Positions 6,380 to 13,532 of a DNA stretch of 18,330 bases are shown in pieces. The notes under the pieces were generated by a model that was given only the letters and a program-made list of their open reading frames with translations, searched no databases and was not told the origin of the DNA. Position numbers and translations under genes: made by a program. The stretch lies in NCBI GenBank assembly GCA_050053515.1, contig JASFTQ010000056.1, positions 1 through 18,330 of the forward strand. The letters run 5' to 3'. Source of the stretch: G020354645 sp050053515. GTDB lineage: Bacteria; Desulfobacterota; Desulfobacteria; Desulfobacterales; G020354645. Numbering within the stretch: position 1 is the stretch's first letter; the number at the start of each line of letters is the position of its first letter.

Positions 6380-6958
6380 ATGAAAACAAAACATTTACTG
6401 GTTTTCAGCATTATTCTATCCGTAACCGTTGCACTGCTGACCGGTTGCGCCGGAACCAAGCCCGTAAAAACTGACGACACCGCCGCCATGGGACCGGAGT
6501 GGGTCATGAAAGGCAGCGGTGCCTTTGATGTTGAAGGAGGCAAGGTTTTTTACGGGGTCGGGGCGGCAGCGGGCATTAAAAACAAGGCCCTGTTGCGCAA
6601 AACCGCCGATAACCGTGCCCGGGCGGAAATCGCCCAAACGTTGGAGACCTATGTGGCTTATCTGGCCAAGGATTACATGGCTTCTACCACCGCCGGAGAT
6701 ATGTCCGAATCCTCGGAGGAACAGCATGTGGAGCAGGCCTTGAAAACCTTTACCAAGGCCACTCTCCACGGTGCTCAAATCGTCAATCGTTGGCAGGACC
6801 CCGCCGACGGTACATACTATTCCCTGTGCGAGCTCGACATGATGGCATTCAGGGAGGCCCTGGACAGTTACAGAGAATTGGATGAGAAGGTACGCGATTA
6901 CGTCAGGGATAATGCGGACCGATTGCACGGCGAGCTCGAGGAACTGGAAAATCAATAA
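6380..6958 (+). CDS. LPP20-family lipoprotein, short form
   Basis: This 192-residue lipoprotein has the lipobox LLTGC (cysteine 23). The LPP20-like domain is clear: GPEWVMKGSGAF, then GKVFYGVGAAAGIKNKALLR and KTADNRARAEIAQTLETYVA (about 38-97), followed by the 'GAQIVNRWQDPADGTYYSLC' segment, in which a strand carries the final conserved part. The C-terminus is helical and acidic. It starts 10 bases after the protease stop; the stop codon TAA runs into the Shine-Dalgarno (TAAGGAGG), so the two are translationally coupled. It is the last gene of the operon, with the terminator 17 bases further on. It resembles the LPP20 domain of the upstream 405-residue lipoprotein, so the operon holds two related members. 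Confidence 0.8.
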   Translation: MKTKHLLVFSIILSVTVALLTGCAGTKPVKTDDTAAMGPEWVMKGSGAFDVEGGKVFYGVGAAAGIKNKALLRKTADNRARAEIAQTLETYVAYLAKDYMASTTAGDMSESSEEQHVEQALKTFTKATLHGAQIVNRWQDPADGTYYSLCELDMMAFREALDSYRELDEKVRDYVRDNADRLHGELEELENQ

Positions 6959-6974
6959 TACCATCCCCAAAAAA

Positions 6975-7010
6975 GGACCACCGCGGCCCAACTAAAATGC
7001 GCGGTGGTCC
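6975..7010. terminator. Bidirectional intrinsic terminator between convergent units
   Basis: GGACCACCGCG (6975-6985) pairs perfectly with CGCGGTGGTCC (7000-7010), an 11-bp stem with a 14-base loop. TTTCTT follows on the plus strand and a T-run (complement of AAAAAA at 6969-6974) follows on the minus strand. It therefore serves both the lipoprotein operon and the convergent gene that stops at 7016. Confidence 0.9.
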
Positions 7011-7015
7011 TTTCT

Positions 7016-10000
7016 TCACGGAATTTCAGGCCATTTCCCGCGACGCAGATAAAAAGTTGCGTCTTTTTTAAACTGGGCATCACCCCGGTGGAGGGGCTCC
7101 AGGTAAAGTTTAAAATTTTTGTGACGGACGTAATCACCGAAGGGTGAAAACCCTTTCAGACACCGCAAAGACAATCCTCCCGGGGCACCCGCCAGGCTCT
7201 GCTCTAATTTAAAAGTCGCCGACTTCCAATATTCTTCAAGGTGGCTGCTCGATGAAGCACCGCGAGCGGCCGGATGGGTTCCCTCCGGCCGGTCCTCTAT
7301 ATCATCCAGGTAGTCTCTGACCCTGCCGGTGCCGGTACCGCCCCTTAATCGCTTCAAACTGAGCTGGGAGTTTGGGCCCTCCGCCCACAGAAAATAGCCC
7401 GGGAAATTGATGGATTCAAACGAGTAATGCTTTTCATCGGCCAGGCCGGGAACGATGCGAAAGGTGCCGTCTTTTTTGTCCAGGGTGGTTTCGAGCTGGC
7501 TTATTTCTGCCACAAAATTTCGATGCCGAACATAGTAATTCGGAAAATTGTAGCTCTCGATTGAACGCAGATCCTCCGGGGCCTGCTTTTCTTCAAGGGT
7601 GACATAACCGTACAGGCTTCCCTCAAATAGTGGATTCTTGAAGATCTGAACATTGTATTCCTCACCCGGATAGGCGTCCACATAAAATTCGCGAATGTTT
7701 TCCGAATAGGCATTGGAGTTGACGGCCGCTGAATGGTTCGGGTTGCTTACGGTGACGATGGGCACGACCTCGGCTGAATTCAAAGCCACCACCGATACCC
7801 TTATTTTTCTGCCGGCATGGGATTTGGCCGTATAGGTTCGGTACTGAATGCTGTCATCCGGTGTGACCGTATAGCCGAATGTTTCCCGCCCGCCTTCAAG
7901 TTTTCTTTTGACGTTGTAATACGCGGTATAATCGACGGTTATTTGGGGCTCATCGATATCGTCGATATCTTTATGGTAAAAGATATTTAACAAAGTTTTA
8001 CACTGGGCCGGATCCTGGCCGTCCCAGCCCAATCTTTCACAAAACTCACGGTAGCTGAATTTGCGTTGAAATTTGAGGGCCGGCTGGTAATAAAATCCCC
8101 CTTTTACGAGATCGCTGTTTTCTGCGGTCGGGCCATATCCATGCTCCCGGTAATACGGTTCGGCCTCTTCCACCCTTATCTGAACATAATTTCTGGGCCC
8201 CAATCCCCAATCGGCATCCTCAAAGATATCATCATAGGAGCCGTTGATGGTGACGGCCAGGGTGTCGATATAATCATCGGGATCCAACCAGGCCATCAAA
8301 TCCTCGAAAAATTTGACGATGTCCAAGAACAAATTGATGATGGTTGCAAACAGCCGGTAAGGGATCATCAGAAAACCCTTGAGGGCATCCTCGAAGTCCC
8401 CTTCCAGCAGGTCGATGACGATCGGTCCGGCCACTTTGAGGGCCAGAATGGCAACCGTACATTGCCAGCAGGCACCGGCCCAACCTTGCAGAATCTCGGC
8501 GGCACTTTGGCCGCTGAATATCAGTTCCAAGGCCAGCCAGCCGGTGTCCACACTGCCGTAAATCTGTTGGACGGCGCTCATCAGCTCCACAAATGTGGCA
8601 TTGCCGTTAAAAAAGGCCGAAATCAACATCTTAACCTCGGGAAACAGCTCCATCAAGCTTTCCATCAAGGTGTCCGCCAGGGCCTGGAGTACGGCCTTTT
8701 TGATTTGATGCAGCAGTTCATTTCTGATTTCTTGGATTTTATCTTCAAGGGCGTCTTTGGTTTCGCCTTTGCTCCAATCCTCTTCCCAAAGGCCGATGGT
8801 GAAGGTGGTGCTGGTGTTGAAGATATTATTTCGCAGGACTTTGCGATCTTTGGCACGAAAGCCTCTTTCCTGGCCCTCGTCGATGGAATAAGATCCGGTA
8901 ACCCGGCTGCGGACGTTGTACAACTCCCCGGCGCTGAGCCAATAGACGAAGTCCATATCATCGGGGTCGAAGCGGGGCACGCTTGAAGATATGTGCCAGT
9001 AGGGCTCATCGTTGACCCATTCATCCTGATTTTTACAATAAAACGAATCTAAATAGACGTAGTAGCGATAATATTTCTTGACATGGTGTTCGCTGTTCAG
9101 GTTCGGCACCAGGTCGGCCGGCAGATCCAGTTTGTCGATCACCGCCTGGTGTATCTGGCTATGGGGTGCTTGTTGTATGTCAAATTGAGACCACCGGGGA
9201 GCCCGCTCGAGCTGCCCCTGGGTCACCCGCTCAGGGCCCTTGCGCAGATTTCGGATGAGATGTTTGAGGTCCCGCATGCGCCTGGGTTGGGCCTGTTTTT
9301 CAGGCAGCCCCTGGGTCTTGGCTTTTAGACCCATGGCCGCCGGTTGCGCGGCAGCGGGATTCCACTGGAATTTGGGGCCACTGGCAGGAAACGCATCCAG
9401 CACCGCTTGACGGATGACATTGCGGTAGTTTGGCTTGAAGGCCTGCAACAAATCTTTGCCCAGCTGGATGGATTCGAATCTTTGACCCGGTGCCAGGTCG
9501 GCATACCGCGGATGAAAGTGTTTTTCCTTAAACGCTTGCGGGAGTTCACGAAACGGCTTTGCCATCATCTTCAGCTGAGATCGCACGTCACTCATGACCT
9601 GCTGTTGCGGTTTTTTGTACTGGGTGACCGGCAAGGGGGCCTGCGCTTTTTCTTCGAGCCGTTGAAAAAACAACGGCAATACAATCGGGGCAATCGGATT
9701 TTTGGGTACGATTTCCCGAATTCGCTTTTTATATCTTTCCTGTATAATGGCAGGTTTACGTTTCAGGCGTTCGGCTTGGACCTGCTGTTTGAATTGTTTG
9801 ATATTCAATTGCCGCGGAGATTGCCGGGGCTGGGACTTCGTCTGGATGGTCTGACGGGATTGCTGGGCGATGGTAACCGCTTCTCTTGGGTTTTGATTAT
9901 CGTCTCTTTTCTCAACGGATGCTTGCGGCCGTTGCTCGGCTGCATTAAAAGAAGAGGAAACCGTCAAGGCTTGTTTTGTTAATTCTGAATGGATTGCCTC

Positions 10001-10069
10001 TGCGTGAGCCAATGCGGCACCGCAAACCGGTATCAAAAAAAGGCCGATCATTGCGATTGTTTTTTTCAT
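7016..10069 (-). CDS. Large exported protein of unknown function with a C-terminal AbfB-type beta-trefoil
   Basis: From the ATG at 10069 the product has 1017 residues. This start follows AGGAGGTG and gives a good signal peptide cut after AHA (residue 23); an ATG seven codons earlier is less likely. Residues of about 30-320 are Gln-, Lys- and Pro-rich and probably extended or helical. Residues of about 332-440 look like a beta-rich module with acidic motifs (YVYLDSFYCKNQDEWVNDEP, FDPDDMDF, GLWEEDW). Residues of about 441-595 are strikingly hydrophobic and helical (for example VAILALKVAGPIVIDLLEG). A second acidic module (WLDPDDYID, FEDADWG) and beta-strands follow. The end (about 832-1010) has AbfB features twice: NFPNYYVRHRNF and DYVRHKNF, with KKDATFYLRRG. 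AbfB domains bind arabinose side chains or similar glycans. No catalytic residues are recognisable. It could be a surface adhesin, a glycan-binding protein or a toxin-like effector. Confidence 0.75.
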   Translation of the reverse strand: MKKTIAMIGLFLIPVCGAALAHAEAIHSELTKQALTVSSSFNAAEQRPQASVEKRDDNQNPREAVTIAQQSRQTIQTKSQPRQSPRQLNIKQFKQQVQAERLKRKPAIIQERYKKRIREIVPKNPIAPIVLPLFFQRLEEKAQAPLPVTQYKKPQQQVMSDVRSQLKMMAKPFRELPQAFKEKHFHPRYADLAPGQRFESIQLGKDLLQAFKPNYRNVIRQAVLDAFPASGPKFQWNPAAAQPAAMGLKAKTQGLPEKQAQPRRMRDLKHLIRNLRKGPERVTQGQLERAPRWSQFDIQQAPHSQIHQAVIDKLDLPADLVPNLNSEHHVKKYYRYYVYLDSFYCKNQDEWVNDEPYWHISSSVPRFDPDDMDFVYWLSAGELYNVRSRVTGSYSIDEGQERGFRAKDRKVLRNNIFNTSTTFTIGLWEEDWSKGETKDALEDKIQEIRNELLHQIKKAVLQALADTLMESLMELFPEVKMLISAFFNGNATFVELMSAVQQIYGSVDTGWLALELIFSGQSAAEILQGWAGACWQCTVAILALKVAGPIVIDLLEGDFEDALKGFLMIPYRLFATIINLFLDIVKFFEDLMAWLDPDDYIDTLAVTINGSYDDIFEDADWGLGPRNYVQIRVEEAEPYYREHGYGPTAENSDLVKGGFYYQPALKFQRKFSYREFCERLGWDGQDPAQCKTLLNIFYHKDIDDIDEPQITVDYTAYYNVKRKLEGGRETFGYTVTPDDSIQYRTYTAKSHAGRKIRVSVVALNSAEVVPIVTVSNPNHSAAVNSNAYSENIREFYVDAYPGEEYNVQIFKNPLFEGSLYGYVTLEEKQAPEDLRSIESYNFPNYYVRHRNFVAEISQLETTLDKKDGTFRIVPGLADEKHYSFESINFPGYFLWAEGPNSQLSLKRLRGGTGTGRVRDYLDDIEDRPEGTHPAARGASSSSHLEEYWKSATFKLEQSLAGAPGGLSLRCLKGFSPFGDYVRHKNFKLYLEPLHRGDAQFKKDATFYLRRGKWPEIP

Positions 10070-10473
10070 TCCGCACCTCCTTTTGAGCATTTACCTATCG
10101 GCAGTTATTTTAGAAGCCTATGCCATGCTGTCCTATTTAAAAAAATGATTTGAAAAATCCGTGTATTGCCCGGCAATTCTAGAATCAATCGGATTGTAGT
10201 GCTCAAGCACTTTACAAAAATAATTCTCAGCATTTAAGAATTACCAGACGCCGAAGAGAAACAAAGATATATTGAAATATCCTTCCACGATGACTGCCAA
10301 ATAAAACTGGTGAGCACACGGTAGAAAATCATTCAATGATATATGTTGAAGTGCAGCGCAGCGTCAGCAGTCGCAGTGTGTGATGAGCTCAATAAAAGAA
10401 ATGGTTCAGGAGAGATGCAGAAACCGTATGCGCTTGTATGAGTTTATATGAAGTTAGCTTTTTTCTGTCAATA
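10070..10473. other. Intergenic stretch upstream of the large exported protein gene
   Basis: About 400 bases with no convincing gene. It must hold the promoter of the large AbfB protein gene, since a terminator closes the preceding transcript. Three palindromes lie at 10165-10211. A 22-codon frame at 10382-10450 (MSSIKEMVQERCRNRMRLYE...) lacks a ribosome site and I do not call it. The rest is AT-rich and without visible structure. Confidence 0.5.
10165..10211. promoter_or_regulatory. Cluster of three palindromes upstream of the AbfB protein gene
   Basis: ATTGCC-C-GGCAAT (10165-10177), ATTCTAGAAT (10176-10185) and AGTGCT-CA-AGCACT (10198-10211) lie within 47 bases, about 95-140 bases upstream of the start codon. 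The first two overlap. Such spacing fits operators of dimeric regulators, but none can be named and a promoter could not be placed with confidence. Confidence 0.3.
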
Positions 10474-10503
10474 AAAAAGCAGCCCCCAAAAGGGCTGCTT
10501 TTT
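10474..10503 (-). terminator. Intrinsic terminator of the FlgO/LPP20-like gene
   Basis: AAAAAGCAGCCC (10474-10485) pairs with GGGCTGCTTTTT (10492-10503), a 12-bp stem with a 6-base loop. It lies 41 bases after the stop of the gene at 10544-11473. An A-run on the plus strand gives the T-tract on the minus strand. The structure is symmetric and would work in both directions. Confidence 0.88.
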
Positions 10504-10543
10504 ATACTCAAGGGTCAGGTTTTAACGGGCCCCAAACCTGTAA

Positions 10544-11473
10544 TTACTTGAATTGAAGGGATTCAAGAAATTCTTCCGTCAGTTCTACTTCCATCTCTAT
10601 CTCGACACTGCCGTCGGGCAGCTGTCTTTGATTGATCACCCGCGCACCTTGAAGAGCAGCCTTTAATTGGATGCGGATGGTGTCATCCTGAGTCACCATG
10701 TCTTTAATGGTGGTATCAGTGGTCACCCGAACGGCCTGTATCTGCTCTACCAAATTGCGCAGGGCAACACCCTTGGCGGCCCGGGCCGCCAGGCTGCGGG
10801 CCAGGGTGGGATTTTTATGCTTGGGCGAGGGGATGCCGATCCCCTGGGCTCTGAACACCTTCGTTTTTATCTTTTTGAACTGTGGCAGATCCGCATCATA
10901 AAGGTCTGCCAGGGTGTCATTGTTTTTGATTTCAACATCAATCGATGCCAGTACATCGCCTTTGGTTACCCCGATGGCTTTGGCATTAATATAATAGGCA
11001 TCGCCGAGCTGCGATATGGTGCCGGTGATGACGGCTTCGGCACCCAAGAGTTTTCCGACCTGCTGGGCCGAATCCTCGTCAACAAAGGGAGAGGCCTGAA
11101 ATGTATGTTCTTGAATGACCGTATCGATCAGGGCTCTTTCCTGGACCGAAAACAGAGCCGAACGCGTAAAATAGGGTGTTATCTTGCCGGAAACATATCG
11201 TCCCAAACGGGTGACCCTACCCTCGGCCGTGATAAAATCCGCCAGGGCGATCACCAGCGGTTTTAAATTGCCTTTGCCCTTGTCAACAGGCGGTTGTAGC
11301 TCTTGAATCAATGCCCGGCCCAAATAATCGAAGGCCTTATCCGGCGATGTGTATCGCGGTGTTTGTTTTTTCAGCTTTACGGGACCCGCCGTCTGAACCG
11401 CAACATGATCTGCGGCACAGGCGATCATCAACGTTGAAATCGCAACTAAAGCGATAGTTTTAGTGGTTTTCAC
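10544..11473 (-). CDS. Lipoprotein with FlgO/CsgG-like and LPP20-like domains
   Basis: The protein has 309 residues, with a GTG start (11471-11473) preceded by AGGAG seven bases upstream. The signal peptide ends LMIAC (cysteine 19). Residues of about 45-185 resemble FlgO/CsgG-type periplasmic folds: KPLVIALADF, GRYVSGKITPYFTRSALFSV, ERALIDTVIQEH, LLGAEAVITGTISQLGDAYY and a final strand. Residues of about 220-300 resemble the LPP20-type module: ARSLAARAAKGVALRNLVEQ, VRVTTDTTIKD, LQGARVINQRQLPDGSVEIE. Related proteins take part in flagellar outer-membrane rings, curli export or unassigned envelope complexes; no flagellar or curli genes are nearby, so that role is not supported here. The gene is monocistronic, divergent from the OmpA-family gene and closed by its own terminator. 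Confidence 0.72.
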   Translation of the reverse strand: MKTTKTIALVAISTLMIACAADHVAVQTAGPVKLKKQTPRYTSPDKAFDYLGRALIQELQPPVDKGKGNLKPLVIALADFITAEGRVTRLGRYVSGKITPYFTRSALFSVQERALIDTVIQEHTFQASPFVDEDSAQQVGKLLGAEAVITGTISQLGDAYYINAKAIGVTKGDVLASIDVEIKNNDTLADLYDADLPQFKKIKTKVFRAQGIGIPSPKHKNPTLARSLAARAAKGVALRNLVEQIQAVRVTTDTTIKDMVTQDDTIRIQLKAALQGARVINQRQLPDGSVEIEMEVELTEEFLESLQFK

Positions 11474-11812
11474 AATCCGCTCCTAATGACATAAAAAAGC
11501 GCAATATATTCAAATAATTTTAACAGACAGGGTTGGCAGCCGTCAACATTAGATCGAGCGGTAAGCTTGTCGCGCAAAAAGGACCCCGACTCCTGACCTC
11601 ATTCAGGGGTTGCAATAATTGTCCCATCAATCGGATTGACCGGTGTGCTTCCCTGCAAGCCCCGCCTCCAGGACGGGGTGCCTCATATAAATTACCCCTT
11701 GATCACACCCGAAAAAATATGGCATAATTGGCCCGCTTTCAAAGCCGTCAAACGGTTTCCGAACCCCATCATTTTTTGCAGCTATCCAACCAAGAGGATA
11801 AAGGAGCCCAGC
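11474..11812. other. Divergent promoter region with repeat fragments
   Basis: These 339 bases lie between two divergent lipoprotein genes, so promoters for both must be here; none stands out. It holds a degenerate stretch resembling the rhlB-flanking repeat (11576-11592, ACCCCGACTCCTGA with A-run) and the second copy of the short dispersed repeat (11633-11687). The frame open from 11636 into the OmpA-family gene is not coding: it lacks a ribosome site and would precede the signal peptide. Confidence 0.5.
11633..11687 (+). repeat. Short dispersed repeat, copy 2, with GC-rich hairpin
   Basis: The block at 11647-11666 is identical to 944-963, and the flanking GCCTCATA (11680-11687) is shared too. 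Here the variable part forms a CCCCG (11660-11664)/CGGGG (11674-11678) hairpin. Upstream, the block GATTGACCGGT followed by TGCTTCCCTG (11635-11655) matches, on the other strand, the start of the IS200/IS605-like stretch near 1585. The three sites thus belong to one family. Confidence 0.6.
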
Positions 11813-12817
11813 ATGAAAGCCATCACGCTGCTGACGATCACCATCGCCATTACTTTCACCCTTAGCAGCTGCGTCGTCACTAAAAAAAGCTACACCCAGC
11901 TGCTCAGCGAGAAAACCGCCCTGGATCTCGAGAAACAAGATATCGAACGTGAACTGGCGGAAACCCGGGCGGCAGATGAAAAGAAAATCGGCGAGCAAAA
12001 AAACCGTATCACCAAACTGGAGCAAGAAATTGCGGATCTTGAGACAAAATATGATCAGGATCTAGCGGTGGCCGTCTCGAGACAAATGGAGCTTTCAAAA
12101 AGCCTTGAAGTGTTAAAAGAAGAGTCATCTGAAGAGACACAGGATCTATTGCAGCAAATTACCGAAATGCAGGAGCAGTATGACACCGATTTAAAAAGTA
12201 AAAACAGCACGATTAATCGGTTGAAGACCGACCATCGCGAAAAAATCGAAGAACTCAACAACCGGCTGGATCATGAGATTCAGTCCAACAAGCTTGTGGT
12301 TGAGCGGCTGCTGAGCGAAATCGAGAAATTAGAGGCGTTGACGGCCGAACAGGAAAAAGCCATGAGCGCATTATCAACTCAGGCCGATCAGCTGGAACAG
12401 CAGCTAAAAGAAGAAATCGAAAAAGGCGAAATTCGTCTAAAACGATACAAAACCAAGACGATTATTAATATTGACAACAGCATACTCTTTGATTCCGGCA
12501 AAGCTGAAGTCAAAGAAGGGATAAAAAAGTCCTTGTCCAAAATCGCCGCCGCTCTCAACGATTTTCCGGAAAACAACATTCAGATTGAAGGCCATACCGA
12601 CGATGTACCCATCAATACAGCCCGGTTTCCGTCGAACTGGGAGCTTTCGGCGGCACGTGCTCTGGCGGTATTGCGGTTTTTTGCAGATAAAACCGATGTG
12701 GATCCCAGAAAGCTGTCGGCAGTCGGCCTCGGAGAGTATCATCCGCTGGTTCCCAATGATACACCTGAAAATCGACGGCTGAATCGCCGGGTCGACATTG
12801 TCATTTTACCTAAATGA
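11813..12817 (+). CDS. OmpA-family lipoprotein with long coiled coil (MotB/Pal-like peptidoglycan anchor)
   Basis: The protein has 334 residues. The start at 11813 follows AAGGAG at seven bases, and the signal peptide ends LSSC (cysteine 20). Residues of about 25-210 are a continuous heptad-rich, Glu/Lys/Gln-rich coiled coil. Residues of about 215-334 are a C-terminal OmpA domain that binds peptidoglycan: NSILFDSGKAEVKEG, IEGHTDDVPI (Asp264) and RFPSNWELSAARA (Arg282), then AVGLGEYHPLVPNDTPENRR and NRRVDIVI. The form GHTDDVPI...FPSNWELS is closer to MotB than to Pal. The coiled coil could hold the outer membrane at a set distance from the cell wall. It is monocistronic and converges on the kinase gene 13 bases away. 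Confidence 0.88.
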   Translation: MKAITLLTITIAITFTLSSCVVTKKSYTQLLSEKTALDLEKQDIERELAETRAADEKKIGEQKNRITKLEQEIADLETKYDQDLAVAVSRQMELSKSLEVLKEESSEETQDLLQQITEMQEQYDTDLKSKNSTINRLKTDHREKIEELNNRLDHEIQSNKLVVERLLSEIEKLEALTAEQEKAMSALSTQADQLEQQLKEEIEKGEIRLKRYKTKTIINIDNSILFDSGKAEVKEGIKKSLSKIAAALNDFPENNIQIEGHTDDVPINTARFPSNWELSAARALAVLRFFADKTDVDPRKLSAVGLGEYHPLVPNDTPENRRLNRRVDIVILPK

Positions 12818-12823
12818 GGGGTG

Positions 12824-12843
12824 GGGGCATTTATTTGTGCCCC
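12824..12843. terminator. Weak shared hairpin between convergent genes
   Basis: GGGGCA (12824-12829) pairs with TGCCCC (12838-12843) around an 8-base AT-rich loop. It lies between the OmpA-family stop (12817) and overlaps the kinase stop codon (12831-12833). There is no T-run on either side, so it may only slow transcription or protect 3' ends. Confidence 0.35.
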
Positions 12844-13523
12844 AATAAACGATACTTGATTCTGCGATAAATGCGCTTGATCCGGCGTGACAGTTGTTCA
12901 ATTGCGGTGCGGTCGTAGTAAGGTTGGTCTTTTTCAGAGATATTTTCGAACTTTCGGTCGTACTTGAGTTTGGCCCAGGCGTTGAAATCGAATTTTTTGG
13001 CAAGATTATAGAGGTAATGATTGAGGGGCGCAAAACCGGGTTTTCGCAAAATTGCCACCCCAAAGTCGATCACATAAGGAGTCGTGCCGTCAACGACGAG
13101 GATGTTATCCTTTTTCTTAAGATCGGTGTGGGCGACCCCCAAATGGTGCATGCCCTTGATCAATTCCAGGAGGGTATCGTAAAAGTGCCGGGGGTTCGCA
13201 ATCCGAGCGGAACGCATCGGGATGCCATCGATGAATTCGAGCACCAGGTATCGTTTCTGGATAAAACCATAACAAAACGGGACGCCTTTAAGTCCGCAAA
13301 GCTGATTGTATATTTTGTATTCGTTGTGCAGCATCCAGCGGCGCAAGAGCTTTGCCAAGCCCCGTCCCACGGGTGCTTTAATGATAAATCGGCGGCCTTT
13401 GTCCTGGTACAGATAAGTGTGGCCCTGATATCCACGGTTGAAAATATGGGATCGGTTTTTGACACAGGTTTTTATCCATTCCAGGATCTCGCCTTCTTGG
13501 AGGCCATTCAATTCTCTTAACAT
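12831..13523 (-). CDS. Small protein-kinase-fold protein (Kdo-kinase/RIO-like)
   Basis: The protein has 230 residues. Kinase motifs are complete: a glycine-containing loop (NRGYQGHTYLY, about 29-39), the ATP-binding lysine in RFIIKAP (Lys49), a helix glutamate near 68, the catalytic loop AHTDLKKKDNIL (His132, Asp134, Asn140) and DFG at 153-155. The length and the HxDLxxxN form resemble lipopolysaccharide (Kdo/heptose) kinases and RIO-type kinases more than classical Ser/Thr kinases. The C-terminus is very basic (KRIYRRIKYRLLGHK), which suits contact with membrane or nucleic acid. It starts nine bases after the stop of the methyltransferase-like gene; the Shine-Dalgarno AAGGGG overlaps that stop, so translation is coupled. 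The substrate is unknown. Confidence 0.75.
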   Translation of the reverse strand: MLRELNGLQEGEILEWIKTCVKNRSHIFNRGYQGHTYLYQDKGRRFIIKAPVGRGLAKLLRRWMLHNEYKIYNQLCGLKGVPFCYGFIQKRYLVLEFIDGIPMRSARIANPRHFYDTLLELIKGMHHLGVAHTDLKKKDNILVVDGTTPYVIDFGVAILRKPGFAPLNHYLYNLAKKFDFNAWAKLKYDRKFENISEKDQPYYDRTAIEQLSRRIKRIYRRIKYRLLGHK

Positions 13524-13532
13524 AGACGCCCC

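Noticed and set aside
8066..8986. 306-codon open frame on the plus strand inside the large exported protein gene
   Set aside because: It is antisense to a gene with a signal peptide, ribosome site and domain matches. It has no ribosome site and no recognisable protein pattern; long antisense frames are common in GC-rich genes.
11636..11812. ATG at 11636 as start of the OmpA-family lipoprotein
   Set aside because: It would bury the lipoprotein signal peptide behind 59 residues translated from a repeat; ATG 11813 has a good ribosome site.
12894..13520. 208-codon plus-strand frame opposite the kinase gene
   Set aside because: The opposite strand carries complete kinase motifs and a ribosome site. 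This frame has neither.
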